A stretch of 48,095 bases of DNA from Candidatus Stackebrandtia excrementipullorum (GTDB lineage: Bacteria; Actinomycetota; Actinomycetes; Mycobacteriales; Micromonosporaceae). Both the position numbers and the translations under genes were made by a program. The notes beneath the pieces were generated by a model. The model saw only the letters and a list, made by a program, of their open reading frames with translations. It made no database searches and had not been told where the DNA came from. The stretch is from assembly GCA_019113825.1 (NCBI GenBank), contig DXGR01000012.1:1-48095 (forward strand). Reading direction: 5' to 3'. This document shows positions 8,460-17,571 of this stretch, piece after piece. How positions within the stretch are numbered: position 1 is the stretch's first letter; every line of letters begins with the position of its first letter.

Positions 8460-9201
8460 GCTGCACCGGCCGGGCCGACGGCGGTGCGTGTCACCTGAAA
8501 CATCGGGTTCTCAGCGCTTGGATTTCTTCGGTGACCAGGATCCCTTCGAACGCGTGCGAGCCCCCATCGGGCGTCTCTCGGCGCCAATGGTTCGTCGCCA
8601 GCAGACTGCCGCGCGGCCGGTCTGAACCGATCAGGGGGTGGTGCGGTCGCGACTCGGGCGCCGGTGACGATTACGGAGCCGTCGGAGACGAGCGCGTCCA
8701 TCGCCTGTGCGCTGCGAAGCCGCGAACGGCTGTTCACCGGGGCAAAGGCGTGTTGACGAACCGAAACACGGTCGTCGTCACTTCGTCGAACCGGGTCCAC
8801 ACCAACATTCGCGGAAGCCTCGCCCCCCTGACGATGTTGAGCCCATCGATATCGGTGTGCGCGATAGCCGTTGGCGGCCGAGTCGATCGCCTCCGGCCGG
8901 GTGGACCGTTCGGTTGCGGCAGTCTTCACGGGACAGCCGGACGAGATCGTCTCGGGAAGGCGCATGTGAGGTTGTGAAGCCGCCAGTGGAAAAGCTCCTG
9001 AGTCCCGAAAGGTAATGGACGTTCGGTATCGCCCAACCGGAGCGTCGAGTTGATGCGGGTGCTCCGGTCATGGGGCGGCAGATCGACGGCGTGACGGAGG
9101 TCGTGCGTCACGCCGTACGACGATTCGTCTGTAGACGGCCCGACCGGCACCGCGGGTGCCCGATACGGTGGGGAACCGGCCTTTGGCCACGAGATCGTCA
9201 C
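8460..9201 (-). pseudogene. Possible decayed minus-strand gene, family not recognised
   Basis: The 818-base gap between two genes holds no intact gene with support, but three minus-strand pieces read like protein in different frames. A GTG at 9201 opens a frame containing RLGDTERPLPFGTQELFHW. Another frame holds LPRMLVWTRFDEVTTTVFRF near 8760-8830. A third holds GSHAFEGILVTEEIQALR near 8515-8570. Joining them needs at least two frameshifts, one near a run of C at about 8635. I do not recognise the family, and the individual pieces could still be chance frames in high-GC DNA. Confidence 0.25.
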
Positions 9202-9240
9202 CGCGAACCGAAGGCAAGGCCGAGCGGTCGCGCATATTGC

Positions 9241-9262
9241 AGACGGCCCCGACAGGGCGCCG
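9241..9262 (-). terminator. Hairpin downstream of proC
   Basis: GACGGC pairs with GCCGTC, with an inner CCC/GGG and one bulged G around a short loop, directly after the proC stop on the minus strand. There is no T-run, so it is only a candidate terminator of the rocD-proC transcript. Confidence 0.35.
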
Positions 9263-9268
9263 TCGTCG

Positions 9269-10072
9269 TCATTTCATGGAATCGGCGATGGCCTGTCCAC
9301 GGTCGCGGGCCGCCTCGACCGCGTCGGCCACGGCGGCTCGAACCCGGTGACGTTCGAGCTCACGGATCGCGTTGATGGTCGTTCCGGCGGGCGACGTCAC
9401 AGCCTCACGCAGTTGCACGGGATGTTCACCGGTTTCACGCAGCATCGTGGCCGCGCCGACAATGGTCTGCACGATGAGATCGTGAGCGATGCTGCGCGGC
9501 AGGCCCAATAGGATCGCGGCGTCGGTCATCGCTTCGACGAGATAGTAGAAGTACGCCGGACCGGATCCCGACAGTGCGGTGACGGCGTCCTGATGGTTCT
9601 CCGGCAGTCGCAACACGCCACCCAGCGGTGTGAACAGGTGCTCGACACGTTCCAGGTCGGCTTCGTCGGCGTGCCGACCGGCCGACAGAACGGTGACCGC
9701 CTGGTCCACCAGGGCGGGTGTGTTCGTCATGGCTCTGACGACCGGGACGCCGTCGGGGAGGCGCTGTTCAAAAAAGGACGTGGGAAGGCCCGCGCACAAT
9801 GAGACGACGAGCCGGCCCGTCGGCAACGGCGGCAGATGGGTCAACAGGTCGTCGGCGTCTTGGGGCTTGACCGCGATCACAATGATGTCGGAGCGGTCGA
9901 TCGCCTCGGCGTTCGAGAGAACCCGAACGCCGAGGCTGTCCTCGATGGGTGCGATGTGCTCGCTGCGGCGAACCGTGGCGATGAGGTCCTGGGGCGGCCA
10001 GCCCGATCGGGTCAAGCCGGCTAGGACGGTCCGTCCGATGCGTCCTGCGCCCAATACCGCCACGGTCACCAT
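9269..10072 (-). CDS. proC: Pyrroline-5-carboxylate reductase
   Basis: Last step of proline synthesis: NAD(P)H reduction of pyrroline-5-carboxylate to proline. The 267-residue protein starts with the Rossmann loop VLGAGRIG and carries the family signature region ALSGSGPAYFYYLVEAM near residue 170 and the C-terminal REAVTSPAGTTINAI motif. It is preceded by AAAGGAGC about 7 nt from the ATG. The rocD stop lies 17 bp upstream, so rocD-proC form an operon that turns ornithine into proline: ornithine aminotransferase gives glutamate semialdehyde, which cyclises to the ProC substrate. Proline may serve osmoprotection as well as protein synthesis (inference). Confidence 0.95.
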   Translation of the reverse strand: MVTVAVLGAGRIGRTVLAGLTRSGWPPQDLIATVRRSEHIAPIEDSLGVRVLSNAEAIDRSDIIVIAVKPQDADDLLTHLPPLPTGRLVVSLCAGLPTSFFEQRLPDGVPVVRAMTNTPALVDQAVTVLSAGRHADEADLERVEHLFTPLGGVLRLPENHQDAVTALSGSGPAYFYYLVEAMTDAAILLGLPRSIAHDLIVQTIVGAATMLRETGEHPVQLREAVTSPAGTTINAIRELERHRVRAAVADAVEAARDRGQAIADSMK

Positions 10073-10089
10073 GTGCCTGCTCCTTTAGG

Positions 10090-11289
10090 TCATTCCATCG
10101 CCTTGGCCAGGACGGCCACGGCATGGTCCAGCTGTTCCTCCGTGATGACCAGAGGCGGCGCAAGACGCACGGTTGTTTCATGCGTCTCCTTGCACAGCAC
10201 TCCGGCGTCTGCCATCCGTTCGCACACGGTGCGGGCGCTCGGCGCGTTGGCCGACAACTCGACACCGGCCCACAATCCGCGAACCCTCAACTCTTTCACC
10301 TTCGACGAGTCGAGCTTCGACAACGCGCCGGCCAGGTGCTCGCCCAATTCCCGACTGCGCTGTTGCCAGGTGCCCTCGGCCATCATCGCGACGACCTCAC
10401 GGCCGACCGCGCTCGCCAACGGGTTCCCACCGAACGTGCTGCCGTGTTGGCCGGGCCCGTAAACGTCCATGACGTCACGGTTGGCCACCATCGCCGACAA
10501 CGGGACGACCCCACCACCCAGAGCTTTGCCCAACAGGTAGATGTCGGGACGGACACCGTCGTGTTCACACGCGAACGTGTAACCCGTACGCCCCAGACCC
10601 GACTGAATCTCGTCGGCGATCAGTAGAACGTTGTTCTCGGTGCAGAGTTCACGAAGCGCGGCCAGCCAGCCCTTCGGCGGGATGACGACACCGGCCTCGC
10701 CCTGAATCGGCTCGACCAGGACCGCGACCGTGTCGGGTGTGATGGCTGCGGCGGTCGCCGCCAGATCGCCGTACGGCACCAGGTCGAAGCCGGGTGTGAA
10801 CGGACCGAAGTTGGTGCGTGCGGTCTCGTCGGTGGAGAAACTCACGATGGTCGTGGTGCGGCCGTGGAAGTTGCCGTCAAAGGCGATGATGCGTGCCTGA
10901 TCGGCGGGTACGCCCTTGCGTTCGTACCCCCATTTACGAGCCGTCTTGATCCCGGTCTCGACCGCTTCGGCACCGGTGTTCATGGGCAGAACGGCGTCCA
11001 TGCCGGCCAGCTCGGCCAACTCGGCGCAGAACGGACCCAACTGGTCGTTGTGGAAGGCGCGGCTGGTCAGCGTCAGCTTGCCCAACTGCTGATTGGCCGC
11101 GTCGATCAGCCTCGGGTGGCGATGGCCGAAGTTCATCGCCGAATACGCCGACAACAGGTCGAGGTACTTGCGACCGGCCGAGTCCACGACCATGGCGCCT
11201 TCACCGCTGCTGAGCACCACGGGCAACGGGTGGTAGTTGTGTGCGCCGTGCTCGTCTTCCAACTGGATGAACTTCTTGGGGTCGGACAT
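10090..11289 (-). CDS. rocD: Ornithine--oxo-acid aminotransferase
   Basis: A PLP-dependent class III aminotransferase of 399 residues that converts ornithine and 2-oxoglutarate to glutamate semialdehyde and glutamate. Seen motifs: LDLLSAYSAMNFGHRHPRL, MNTGAEAVETGIKTARKWGY, FDGNFHGRTTT, VEPIQGEAGV, LLIADEIQSGLGRTG and the PLP-lysine region LLGKALGGGVVPLSA; these are specific for ornithine rather than acetylornithine aminotransferases. The ATG follows AAGGGGG. It is the first gene of the rocD-proC operon. The tsaD gene further upstream on the same strand ends about 80 bp away and may or may not be co-transcribed. Confidence 0.95.
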   Translation of the reverse strand: MSDPKKFIQLEDEHGAHNYHPLPVVLSSGEGAMVVDSAGRKYLDLLSAYSAMNFGHRHPRLIDAANQQLGKLTLTSRAFHNDQLGPFCAELAELAGMDAVLPMNTGAEAVETGIKTARKWGYERKGVPADQARIIAFDGNFHGRTTTIVSFSTDETARTNFGPFTPGFDLVPYGDLAATAAAITPDTVAVLVEPIQGEAGVVIPPKGWLAALRELCTENNVLLIADEIQSGLGRTGYTFACEHDGVRPDIYLLGKALGGGVVPLSAMVANRDVMDVYGPGQHGSTFGGNPLASAVGREVVAMMAEGTWQQRSRELGEHLAGALSKLDSSKVKELRVRGLWAGVELSANAPSARTVCERMADAGVLCKETHETTVRLAPPLVITEEQLDHAVAVLAKAME

Positions 11290-11368
11290 CTTTCCCCCTT
11301 GCGTCGAAATGAATCTGGTCAGGTTGTGCGCTCCGAACGGTGAAACCGGTCGTCAACGAAGAAGAAGA

Positions 11369-12394
11369 TCAACCGCGGACGTGGTTCAACAACGCTCGAG
11401 ACAGCGGAGCCGACGGGTCGGTCGACAACTCCAGTGATGACCACGGAGCGTCGGCGGACGTCAGCATGCTCCCGACCGCGGCGATCATCGCGCCGTTGTC
11501 GGTGCACAAGTAAGGCGGCGGTACCCGCAGGGTGATGCCCGCGTCGCGGCAACGTTGCCCGGCGACCTCGCGCAGCCGGGAGTTGGCGGCGACGCCGCCG
11601 GCGATCACCAGAGTGTCGACCTCGTGTGACACACACGCGTCAACGGCCTTCGCGGTCAAAACGTCGACCACGGCCTCTTGGAAGGAGGCGGCCAGATCGG
11701 CCACCGGAAGCGGCCCTTCGCAGCGGTCAACCCAACGGGCCACCGCGGTTTTCAACCCGGAGAAGGAGAACCCGTACCGATGGGGCGTGGGCCGGGGAAA
11801 GCCGATGGCTTCGGGGTCGCCGTCTTCGGCGGCACGCTGAACGGCGGGCCCACCGGGATAACCCAACCCGAGGATCCGCGCCACCTTGTCGAACGCCTCA
11901 CCTGCCGCATCGTCAACGGTGTCACCCAGATGCACGATCGGGTCGGTGGCCAAGTCGGTCAGCAGCAGAAGCGACGTGTGCCCCCCGGAAACGACGAGCG
12001 CGACGCTCTTCTCCGGTAGATCACCGTGGACCAACGTGTCTGCGGCGACGTGTCCGGCCAGGTGATGCACACCCAGCAGCGGAATATCGAGGCTGACCGC
12101 GTAAGCCTTTGCCGACGCCAACCCCACTTGAAGAGCCGTGGCGAGTCCCGGTCCCGCGGTGACGGCGATCGCGTCGATTTCGGATAGAGTGACGCCCGCT
12201 CGTTCGACGGCCCGTCTCACGGTGGGGACCATCGCCTCAAGGTGCGCTCGGGCCGCGACCTCGGGCACCACGCCACCGAACCGCACGTGCTCGGACATGC
12301 TGGAGGAGAGGCATTCGCCCAGTAGCTTGCCGTCGCGGACCAGACCGACTCCGGTCTCGTCGCACGACGACTCGATCCCCATCACCAAGCTCAC
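11369..12394 (-). CDS. tsaD: tRNA N6-adenosine threonylcarbamoyltransferase TsaD
   Basis: Transfers threonylcarbamoyl to A37 of ANN-decoding tRNAs, together with TsaB/TsaE. The 341-residue ASKHA-fold protein opens with [15 protein letters not shown], carries the metal-binding HHLAGH, the phosphate loop [10 protein letters not shown], and later [10 protein letters not shown] and [11 protein letters not shown]. tsaB, tsaE and rimI, usual actinobacterial neighbours, are not next to it. The GTG start at 12394 has no good ribosome site of its own. A 13-codon frame with a perfect ribosome site ends in a TGA overlapping this GTG, suggesting coupled translation. Confidence 0.95.
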   Translation of the reverse strand: MSLVMGIESSCDETGVGLVRDGKLLGECLSSSMSEHVRFGGVVPEVAARAHLEAMVPTVRRAVERAGVTLSEIDAIAVTAGPGLATALQVGLASAKAYAVSLDIPLLGVHHLAGHVAADTLVHGDLPEKSVALVVSGGHTSLLLLTDLATDPIVHLGDTVDDAAGEAFDKVARILGLGYPGGPAVQRAAEDGDPEAIGFPRPTPHRYGFSFSGLKTAVARWVDRCEGPLPVADLAASFQEAVVDVLTAKAVDACVSHEVDTLVIAGGVAANSRLREVAGQRCRDAGITLRVPPPYLCTDNGAMIAAVGSMLTSADAPWSSLELSTDPSAPLSRALLNHVRG

Positions 12395-12432
12395 CGGCGT
12401 ACCGCCGTTCGGGGTGTTGCCCAGGTGCGCAC
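12391..12432 (-). CDS. Candidate 13-residue leader ORF coupled to tsaD
   Basis: A GTG at 12432 sits 5 nt after AGGAGG, the strongest ribosome site in this region. The frame encodes [13 protein letters not shown] and stops with TGA that overlaps the tsaD GTG start (GTGA arrangement). This predicts that ribosomes reach tsaD by termination-reinitiation. No regulatory codon run is obvious. An alternative is that a sequence error hides a direct fusion to tsaD. Real translation is untested. Confidence 0.4.
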   Translation of the reverse strand: MRTWATPRTAVRR

Positions 12433-12476
12433 AGTCTCCTCCTGTGATGGTTCACGTCCGCGTGTCGCAGCCGCCG

Positions 12477-13283
12477 TCAGGCTATTGCAGCACATCGCGG
12501 TGTCCGTTCAATCATCGGCCGTAACGACGCATTCGGCAATCGTTCTCCGGCGGTGACCTCGATCTCCAACCTGTTCTCGGGGGGAGGAACCGGGCAGGTG
12601 GAGAAGTCGTTGTAGGCACACGGCAGGTTCTGCGCCCGGTTGAAATCGACGACCATGTCGCCGTTCTTGTCCGGCGGCGACGGTACGAGGCTCCGAATCG
12701 ACACCGGGGTGGTGCGACTGCTGAACAGGATCCACCGGTGACTGTGCGACACGTCGGTGAACACGACCAGGCGGTGTTCGTCGGCGCCGACGGTGAAACG
12801 TACGTCGCCTGCGGCGAGCATCCGATGGCTGACGCCTTCGACAACGGAACCGACGGTGCTTACCCGCGGCTGCTCATACGGTGCGAATGCACCCGTCAAC
12901 CGCCAAGCCGGGTCGAATGCGTATCGCGGTTGAGCACCGAAAGCGAGCCTGGCGGGCGCCTGCGGGTCGCGCACCCGGATCGCGGCGGCACCGTCACGAC
13001 GGATCACCTCGACGACCCGACGCCGATCGAATTCACCGCGCACATCCGTCTCGGCGGTCAAAGTCACGGTGTCGGCGATTGCGTGATCATCGAAACGTAG
13101 GTTTTCGGCGTCGGTCACGGTGATGCTCTTCGCATCGGCCCGCCACATGCCCGGCACCGGGGGGTAGGCGGTCGGCGTGTCGGTAAGCCAGTGGAGGGCC
13201 GTCAGACTCAACGGGCCGTAATCCGCCGTGATGGCACGATCACGTTCTCGTGTCCATTCCGTCCATTCGTCCTGAACGTTCAT
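12477..13283 (-). CDS. DUF1684-family protein
   Basis: A 268-residue protein matching the DUF1684 pattern: N-terminal EWTRERDRAITADYGPLSLT, a central beta-rich region, and the conserved VVDFNRAQNLPCAYNDFSTC followed by PPPENRLEIEVTAGE near the C-terminus. Function is unknown; the NPPCAYxxxxTCPxPPxxN cluster is the family's most conserved element and may form a binding or catalytic site. I used the ATG at 13283, since the longer frame to 13340 overlaps the region before the divergent glycosyltransferase and adds nothing similar. It lies about 80 bp upstream of tsaD on the same strand. Confidence 0.85.
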   Translation of the reverse strand: MNVQDEWTEWTRERDRAITADYGPLSLTALHWLTDTPTAYPPVPGMWRADAKSITVTDAENLRFDDHAIADTVTLTAETDVRGEFDRRRVVEVIRRDGAAAIRVRDPQAPARLAFGAQPRYAFDPAWRLTGAFAPYEQPRVSTVGSVVEGVSHRMLAAGDVRFTVGADEHRLVVFTDVSHSHRWILFSSRTTPVSIRSLVPSPPDKNGDMVVDFNRAQNLPCAYNDFSTCPVPPPENRLEIEVTAGERLPNASLRPMIERTPRCAAIA

Positions 13284-13435
13284 GCCACCACACCTGTTCG
13301 TCGACCGTCTGTGCCGAGGCGAAGCGTACGCGCCGACCACCGGCGAACAAAATAGACGTGTCCTATGCCATGGCGGGTGACATAGCCTGTTCTGCGTCGA
13401 TACCGTATCGATGCCATTCCTTTAAGGAGTCAATC

Positions 13436-14908
13436 GTGCGCCCGGCTCTCGAACCCGTGGCGAAACGCCCCATCGCCCTCGTTGCAGCGGTCGCAGCCCT
13501 TGTCTTGACCGGACTGTCGGGTCGATACGGCTTCCACCGCGACGAACTCTATTTCCTTGCCGCCGCAGAAAGGCCCGCGCTCGGGTACGTCGACCAGCCG
13601 CCGCTCACCCCGATGTTGGCGAAACTGTCGGTGACCCTGTTCGGCGACACTCCGGCGGGCCTACGGGTCGTGGCGACCCTCGCCTTCGTGTGCGCGATCG
13701 TCCTCGTCGGTTTGATCGCACGCGAGCTCGGAGCCGGAAGAGTCGGCCAGGTGCTGGCGGTGGTCGGGGCCGGAATCGGCGGATTCGGCCTCGGAGTCGG
13801 TCACATGGTGTCGACGGCGGGCTTCGACATGGTGGCGTGGCTCGCCCTGTCGGCGATCGTCATACGGCTCATGCGAGGCGGCGACCCGCGATGGTGGGTC
13901 GTCGCGGGCGTGACGGCCGGTGCGGCGGTGTGGAACAAATACCTGGTCCTTCTGCTGATTGCGGCGTTGTCGACGACCTGGTTGGCCGTCGGGCCACGAG
14001 ATCGACTGCGTACTCGATGGCTCCCCGTGGGAATTGCGGTCGGTGCGGCGATCACGGCACCGACCCTGTGGTGGCAGGCCGTCAACGGCTGGCCGCAGTT
14101 GACGGTCGCGGCAGGCATCGGAGCCGACGACGGCCTCCTCAACAGGGCCATGTTGGTCCCCGAACAACTGGTGTATCTGTCGCCGGTCCTGGTGCCGGTG
14201 TGGATGGTGGGTTGGCGGCGCCTGTGGCGGATCACGGAGGTGCGGGCCTTTGCCGTGGCCTACCCGCTGGTGTGTCTCGTGGTGTTTGTGGCCGGGGGGA
14301 AAGGCTATTACACGCTCCCGTTGTTGCTTGTTCTCCTGGCTGCGGGGGCCGAGCCGACCGCGGCGTGGCTCACAAGGGCTTGGCGCGGCCGCCTTCCCGT
14401 CGTGGTGGTGACCTTGTGTCTGGGGTTTGCCGGGTCGGCCGTCGTGTCGTTGCCGGTGCTTCCGGCGTCGGCGCTGACGCTCTCCAATGCCGTCAACGCC
14501 GAGCAGGGTGAACAGGTCGGATGGCCCGAACTGGTCGACTCCGTGGCGATCGCGTGGGGCAGGCCGGACATCGACGATCGTGACGAGGCCGTTGTGTTCA
14601 CGGAGAATTACGGTCAAGCCGGCGCCGTTGAACGTTTCGGCCCCGATCGAAGCGTGCCCGCCCCCTATTCGGGGCACATGAGCTACGCCGACTGGGGGCC
14701 GCCTCCGGACACCCATCGCGGTCCGGTGATCGTGGTTCACGACGACGACACGGTGTTGACGTCTCACTTCCTCGGGTGTGAACCGGTCGCGGTCGTGGAC
14801 AACGGGCACGGTGTCGACAACGAGGAACAGGGGACGGTGGTGAGTCTGTGCCGCGGCACGGCTGCACCGTGGTCGGTTTTGTGGCGCGACCTGCGGCACT
14901 ACTATTGA
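13436..14908 (+). CDS. Polytopic membrane glycosyltransferase (GT39/GT83, PMT/ArnT-like)
   Basis: A 490-residue integral membrane protein with about ten hydrophobic segments and a C-terminal extracytoplasmic domain. The first loop carries FHRDELYFLAAAERP and YVDQPPLTPML, the acidic and proline motifs of lipid-linked-sugar-dependent glycosyltransferases of the PMT/ArnT superfamily. Such enzymes move sugars from polyprenyl phosphate donors to proteins or envelope lipids on the outer face of the membrane. Acceptor and sugar cannot be told. The GTG at 13436 has AAGGAG 6 nt upstream. Divergent from the DUF1684 gene across about 150 bp. Confidence 0.85.
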   Translation: MRPALEPVAKRPIALVAAVAALVLTGLSGRYGFHRDELYFLAAAERPALGYVDQPPLTPMLAKLSVTLFGDTPAGLRVVATLAFVCAIVLVGLIARELGAGRVGQVLAVVGAGIGGFGLGVGHMVSTAGFDMVAWLALSAIVIRLMRGGDPRWWVVAGVTAGAAVWNKYLVLLLIAALSTTWLAVGPRDRLRTRWLPVGIAVGAAITAPTLWWQAVNGWPQLTVAAGIGADDGLLNRAMLVPEQLVYLSPVLVPVWMVGWRRLWRITEVRAFAVAYPLVCLVVFVAGGKGYYTLPLLLVLLAAGAEPTAAWLTRAWRGRLPVVVVTLCLGFAGSAVVSLPVLPASALTLSNAVNAEQGEQVGWPELVDSVAIAWGRPDIDDRDEAVVFTENYGQAGAVERFGPDRSVPAPYSGHMSYADWGPPPDTHRGPVIVVHDDDTVLTSHFLGCEPVAVVDNGHGVDNEEQGTVVSLCRGTAAPWSVLWRDLRHYY

Positions 14909-15036
14909 CGCGAAGCGTCGCCGTGAGGCCGTCGATAAGTTTCTCCACTGTGTCGGTTCGGAGCGGTCTTTCGTCGGTTCCGCGTCAAGCGTGCGATTCC
15001 GGCGGCCAACCGCGAGAAGGCCTCGGGCGAGACCGT

Positions 15037-15654
15037 CTAAGCACCGAGCCCGACATGCACGTAAACCACCACGATCCACGCGCACACGACGACCAGCATC
15101 AGGCGCTGTATCGCGCCGGTGCGTGGATGATCGTTCTCCCAGGCGACGGCGAAGCGACCCGAGGCCGCCACTGCCACGATTCCGGTGAACACGCTGTAAA
15201 CGGCCAGTCCGACGGCATCGAAGTTCCACAGATGCCAAGCCCAGATGAACGGCGCCAGGGGCAGGGCGGCGAATACGACCGCACCGGCGTTGTCGTGGCG
15301 TAGATGCGCACGACCGACTTTCGCCGGTGTCTCCGCCCCCGCCGGATAGTCCCTCATGGGTTCCATGGACCACACGCCCGAAGCGATCAAGCCGAGGCCC
15401 GCGATCCCAACCGTCACCGAACCCAGAAGGCCCGAAACCGACGTGGACCCGACCGCCGTTCCCAGCGAGCCGATGGCGATGAGTGCTCCGCTGACGACGA
15501 AGTTGCCAACCTGCACACGGCCGCGCAGCCCGAGGCTCAACGCGCTGACCGTATGGTACGTCGGACGGTAATCGGGGCGTGTCAATCCGTCCACGGTGAA
15601 CACGACGACGAACAGGACGGCGCCCACGGCGCCCGACCAAGCGAGAACGGTCAC
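15037..15654 (-). CDS. DUF998-family membrane protein
   Basis: A 205-residue integral membrane protein with six predicted hydrophobic segments. The early YRPTYHTVSALSLGLRG, following the first helix, is characteristic of the DUF998 family (PF06197), as is the polar DxxPAG...HLRHDNAG region between helices 3 and 4. Function unknown; proposed as membrane-embedded enzyme or sensor in the literature family description only loosely. AGGAGA precedes the GTG start. It is divergent from the MerR-type gene with 147 bp between, which makes it a possible target of that regulator (inference). Confidence 0.85.
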   Translation of the reverse strand: MTVLAWSGAVGAVLFVVVFTVDGLTRPDYRPTYHTVSALSLGLRGRVQVGNFVVSGALIAIGSLGTAVGSTSVSGLLGSVTVGIAGLGLIASGVWSMEPMRDYPAGAETPAKVGRAHLRHDNAGAVVFAALPLAPFIWAWHLWNFDAVGLAVYSVFTGIVAVAASGRFAVAWENDHPRTGAIQRLMLVVVCAWIVVVYVHVGLGA

Positions 15655-15801
15655 GGGTTTTCTTCTCCTGCGAACGGGGGCTCCCGAACCGTGGATCGGG
15701 GTGATGAGGACGGTAACGGCCGCCGTGGCCGCGAAACAGTGCCGTTGGTCATGGAGATCGTGCCGAATATGGTGAACACGTCGAGTGAGCCGGGAGGCGC
15801 G

Positions 15802-16620
15802 ATGACGTCGGTTCTCAGCAGCGGTGAGATGTCACGCGCCTGCGGATTGTCGGCCAAGGCACTGCGGCTCTACCACGCCAAAGGGCTTCTGGTTCCCGCA
15901 CACATCGACCCGGGAAACGGTTACCGTCGTTACACCGCCGAGCAGGTCGAACGAGGACGTACCATCGCGCTGCTGCGGCGGCTGGACATGCCGCTGGCAC
16001 GTATCGCCGAGGTCGTGGACGGTCCCATCGACGGCGCCCGTGAACGCATCCTGGACTGGTGGCAGGGGCAGCTGTATCGCATCGACGAAGGCCGGGACCT
16101 GCTGCGGCGGTTGGACCAGAGGTTTGCCACCGACAACTCTATCTACAACCGACTGTATTCGGTGAAGCGTCGCGCCGTGCCCGAACGAAAGCTGGCCACC
16201 ATGTTCGGCGATGTCGAGCAACACGACCTCGTGCCCCGCTTCACCGCCGATGTGGTGGAACTGCGGGGACGGTTGGCTGCTCAAGGCGCCACCTTCGGTG
16301 ACGAGTTCTGGGTCGTCTACCACTCGGTCGTAGGTCCACGGATTCCCGGACGGATCGAAACGTGTGTCCCCTACGAGGGGAAGGCCGACCCTTCCGGGCC
16401 GATGATGCTGCGAATGGAACCGGCAGGCGAGATCGCGGTTACCGCGGTGACGGTGCGCCACTGTCGTTACCCGACGATTCTCGGTGCGTTCAACGCGGTG
16501 GAACAGGACACGACCGGCGAAGAAACCGGTAGACCGCGTGAGGTGTACCCGGTGCCGTGGAGCGACGACCCCGACGCGGTCGTGGCCGAAGTGGCGATCA
16601 CCGTCCTGTCCCGGGGTTGA
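15802..16620 (+). CDS. MerR-family regulator with C-terminal effector-binding domain
   Basis: A 272-residue protein with an N-terminal MerR winged helix (MSRACGLSAKALRLYHAKGL, then NGYRRYTAEQVERG), a linker helix (LLRRLDMPLARIAEVV), and a GyrI-like/BmrR-like effector domain (about residues 120-272, ending VPWSDDPDAVVAEVAI). BmrR-type proteins bind drugs or cations and twist the promoter to activate transcription. GGGAGG lies 4-5 nt before the ATG at 15802; the long open frame upstream of it is antisense to the DUF998 gene. Probable targets are the divergent DUF998 gene or its own operon with the transglutaminase-like gene 33 bp downstream. Confidence 0.88.
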   Translation: MTSVLSSGEMSRACGLSAKALRLYHAKGLLVPAHIDPGNGYRRYTAEQVERGRTIALLRRLDMPLARIAEVVDGPIDGARERILDWWQGQLYRIDEGRDLLRRLDQRFATDNSIYNRLYSVKRRAVPERKLATMFGDVEQHDLVPRFTADVVELRGRLAAQGATFGDEFWVVYHSVVGPRIPGRIETCVPYEGKADPSGPMMLRMEPAGEIAVTAVTVRHCRYPTILGAFNAVEQDTTGEETGRPREVYPVPWSDDPDAVVAEVAITVLSRG

Positions 16621-16653
16621 CCTTGCCCCTGGGGCGGGCGGCACGCTTCGATC

Positions 16654-17532
16654 ATGGACGTCGACGCGTACTCATCCCACAGCCGATTCAGCGATCCCGG
16701 GTCTCACGCCGATGCGCTTGCCGCGATCCCGATCGATACAAGAATCCTGCATACCGTGACGATGCAGACCATCCTGCATTACCGCGCCGGAGCCGTGGCG
16801 GCCACCGCACGGCAGTGGAACGACATCGACCTGCGGTGGGTCTCCGCGATTCTCGACGTGGCCGCCGAACGGAGTGGCGCAACGCCGAGTGCGCAGCGAG
16901 ACCCCGCCGACCGCGTCGGAGGCTGCTGCCGGGACCACAGCCTTCTGGCGGTCGCCATCCTGCGGCAACACGGTATCCCCGCTCGAACACGAGTGGGATT
17001 CGCCGATTACTTCACACCCGACTTTCATCACGATCACGTTGTGGTCGAGCAGTGGGACCGGTGGGATGGACGGTGGCGCCGATGGGATCCGGAGCTTGCC
17101 GAGGGAGATCGGGCCTTCGACGTGTGGGACATGCGGAAAGGGCCACGGTCGCCGTTTGCGACGGCTTCGGAGGTCTGGCGGGAACATCGGGAAGGACGCA
17201 TCGACGTGTCGACCTACGGTGTCGACCCGGCCCTGCCCGAACTGGCCGGTTCGTCGTTCGTTCAACGGTACGTGGTCACCGAACTCGCACATCGTATGAA
17301 ACACGAGATGCTGCTGTGGGACACGTGGGACAACGGTCTCGACGTGACCGAACTCGTCGACCGTATCGCGGACCTCATGGTGCGCGCCGACGACGGAGAT
17401 TTCGAGGCCGAGAGGGAGGCTGCAACGCTGTGGCGCGACCGCCTCCAACCGGGAGCCACGGTGAGGACCTGGTCGCCGAGCGGGCGCGTGGGTGTCACCG
17501 ATCTGGAGTCGCGCGTGACCACCTGGACGTGA
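16654..17532 (+). CDS. Transglutaminase-like domain protein
   Basis: A 292-residue soluble protein with a transglutaminase-like core. The candidate catalytic cysteine lies in RVGGCCRDHSLLAVAILRQ near residue 91, the histidine in FHHDHVVVEQW near 126, and the aspartate in RRWDPEL near 145, giving the usual Cys-His-Asp order. Bacterial members act as proteases, peptide cyclases or amidases; the substrate is unknown. No clear ribosome site precedes the ATG, which lies 33 bp after the MerR-family gene, so it may be translated by coupling within that operon. It ends at a strong terminator shared with the convergent MMPL gene. Confidence 0.8.
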   Translation: MDVDAYSSHSRFSDPGSHADALAAIPIDTRILHTVTMQTILHYRAGAVAATARQWNDIDLRWVSAILDVAAERSGATPSAQRDPADRVGGCCRDHSLLAVAILRQHGIPARTRVGFADYFTPDFHHDHVVVEQWDRWDGRWRRWDPELAEGDRAFDVWDMRKGPRSPFATASEVWREHREGRIDVSTYGVDPALPELAGSSFVQRYVVTELAHRMKHEMLLWDTWDNGLDVTELVDRIADLMVRADDGDFEAEREAATLWRDRLQPGATVRTWSPSGRVGVTDLESRVTTWT

Positions 17533-17565
17533 AAGGACCGGTTCCCCGACGGAGAACCGGTCCTT
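17533..17565. terminator. Bidirectional terminator between convergent genes
   Basis: AAGGACCGGTTC and GAACCGGTCCTT form a perfect 12-bp stem with a 9-nt loop, directly after the transglutaminase-like stop and just past the MMPL stop on the other strand. The A-rich and T-rich flanks are short but suit both directions. Confidence 0.85.
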
Positions 17566-17571
17566 ATCGCG

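Noticed and set aside
13661-15640. 659-codon minus-strand open frame over the glycosyltransferase and DUF998 genes
   Set aside because: It is antisense to a clear membrane glycosyltransferase, is low-complexity in Arg, His and Gly, and has no family pattern. It is a high-GC shadow frame.
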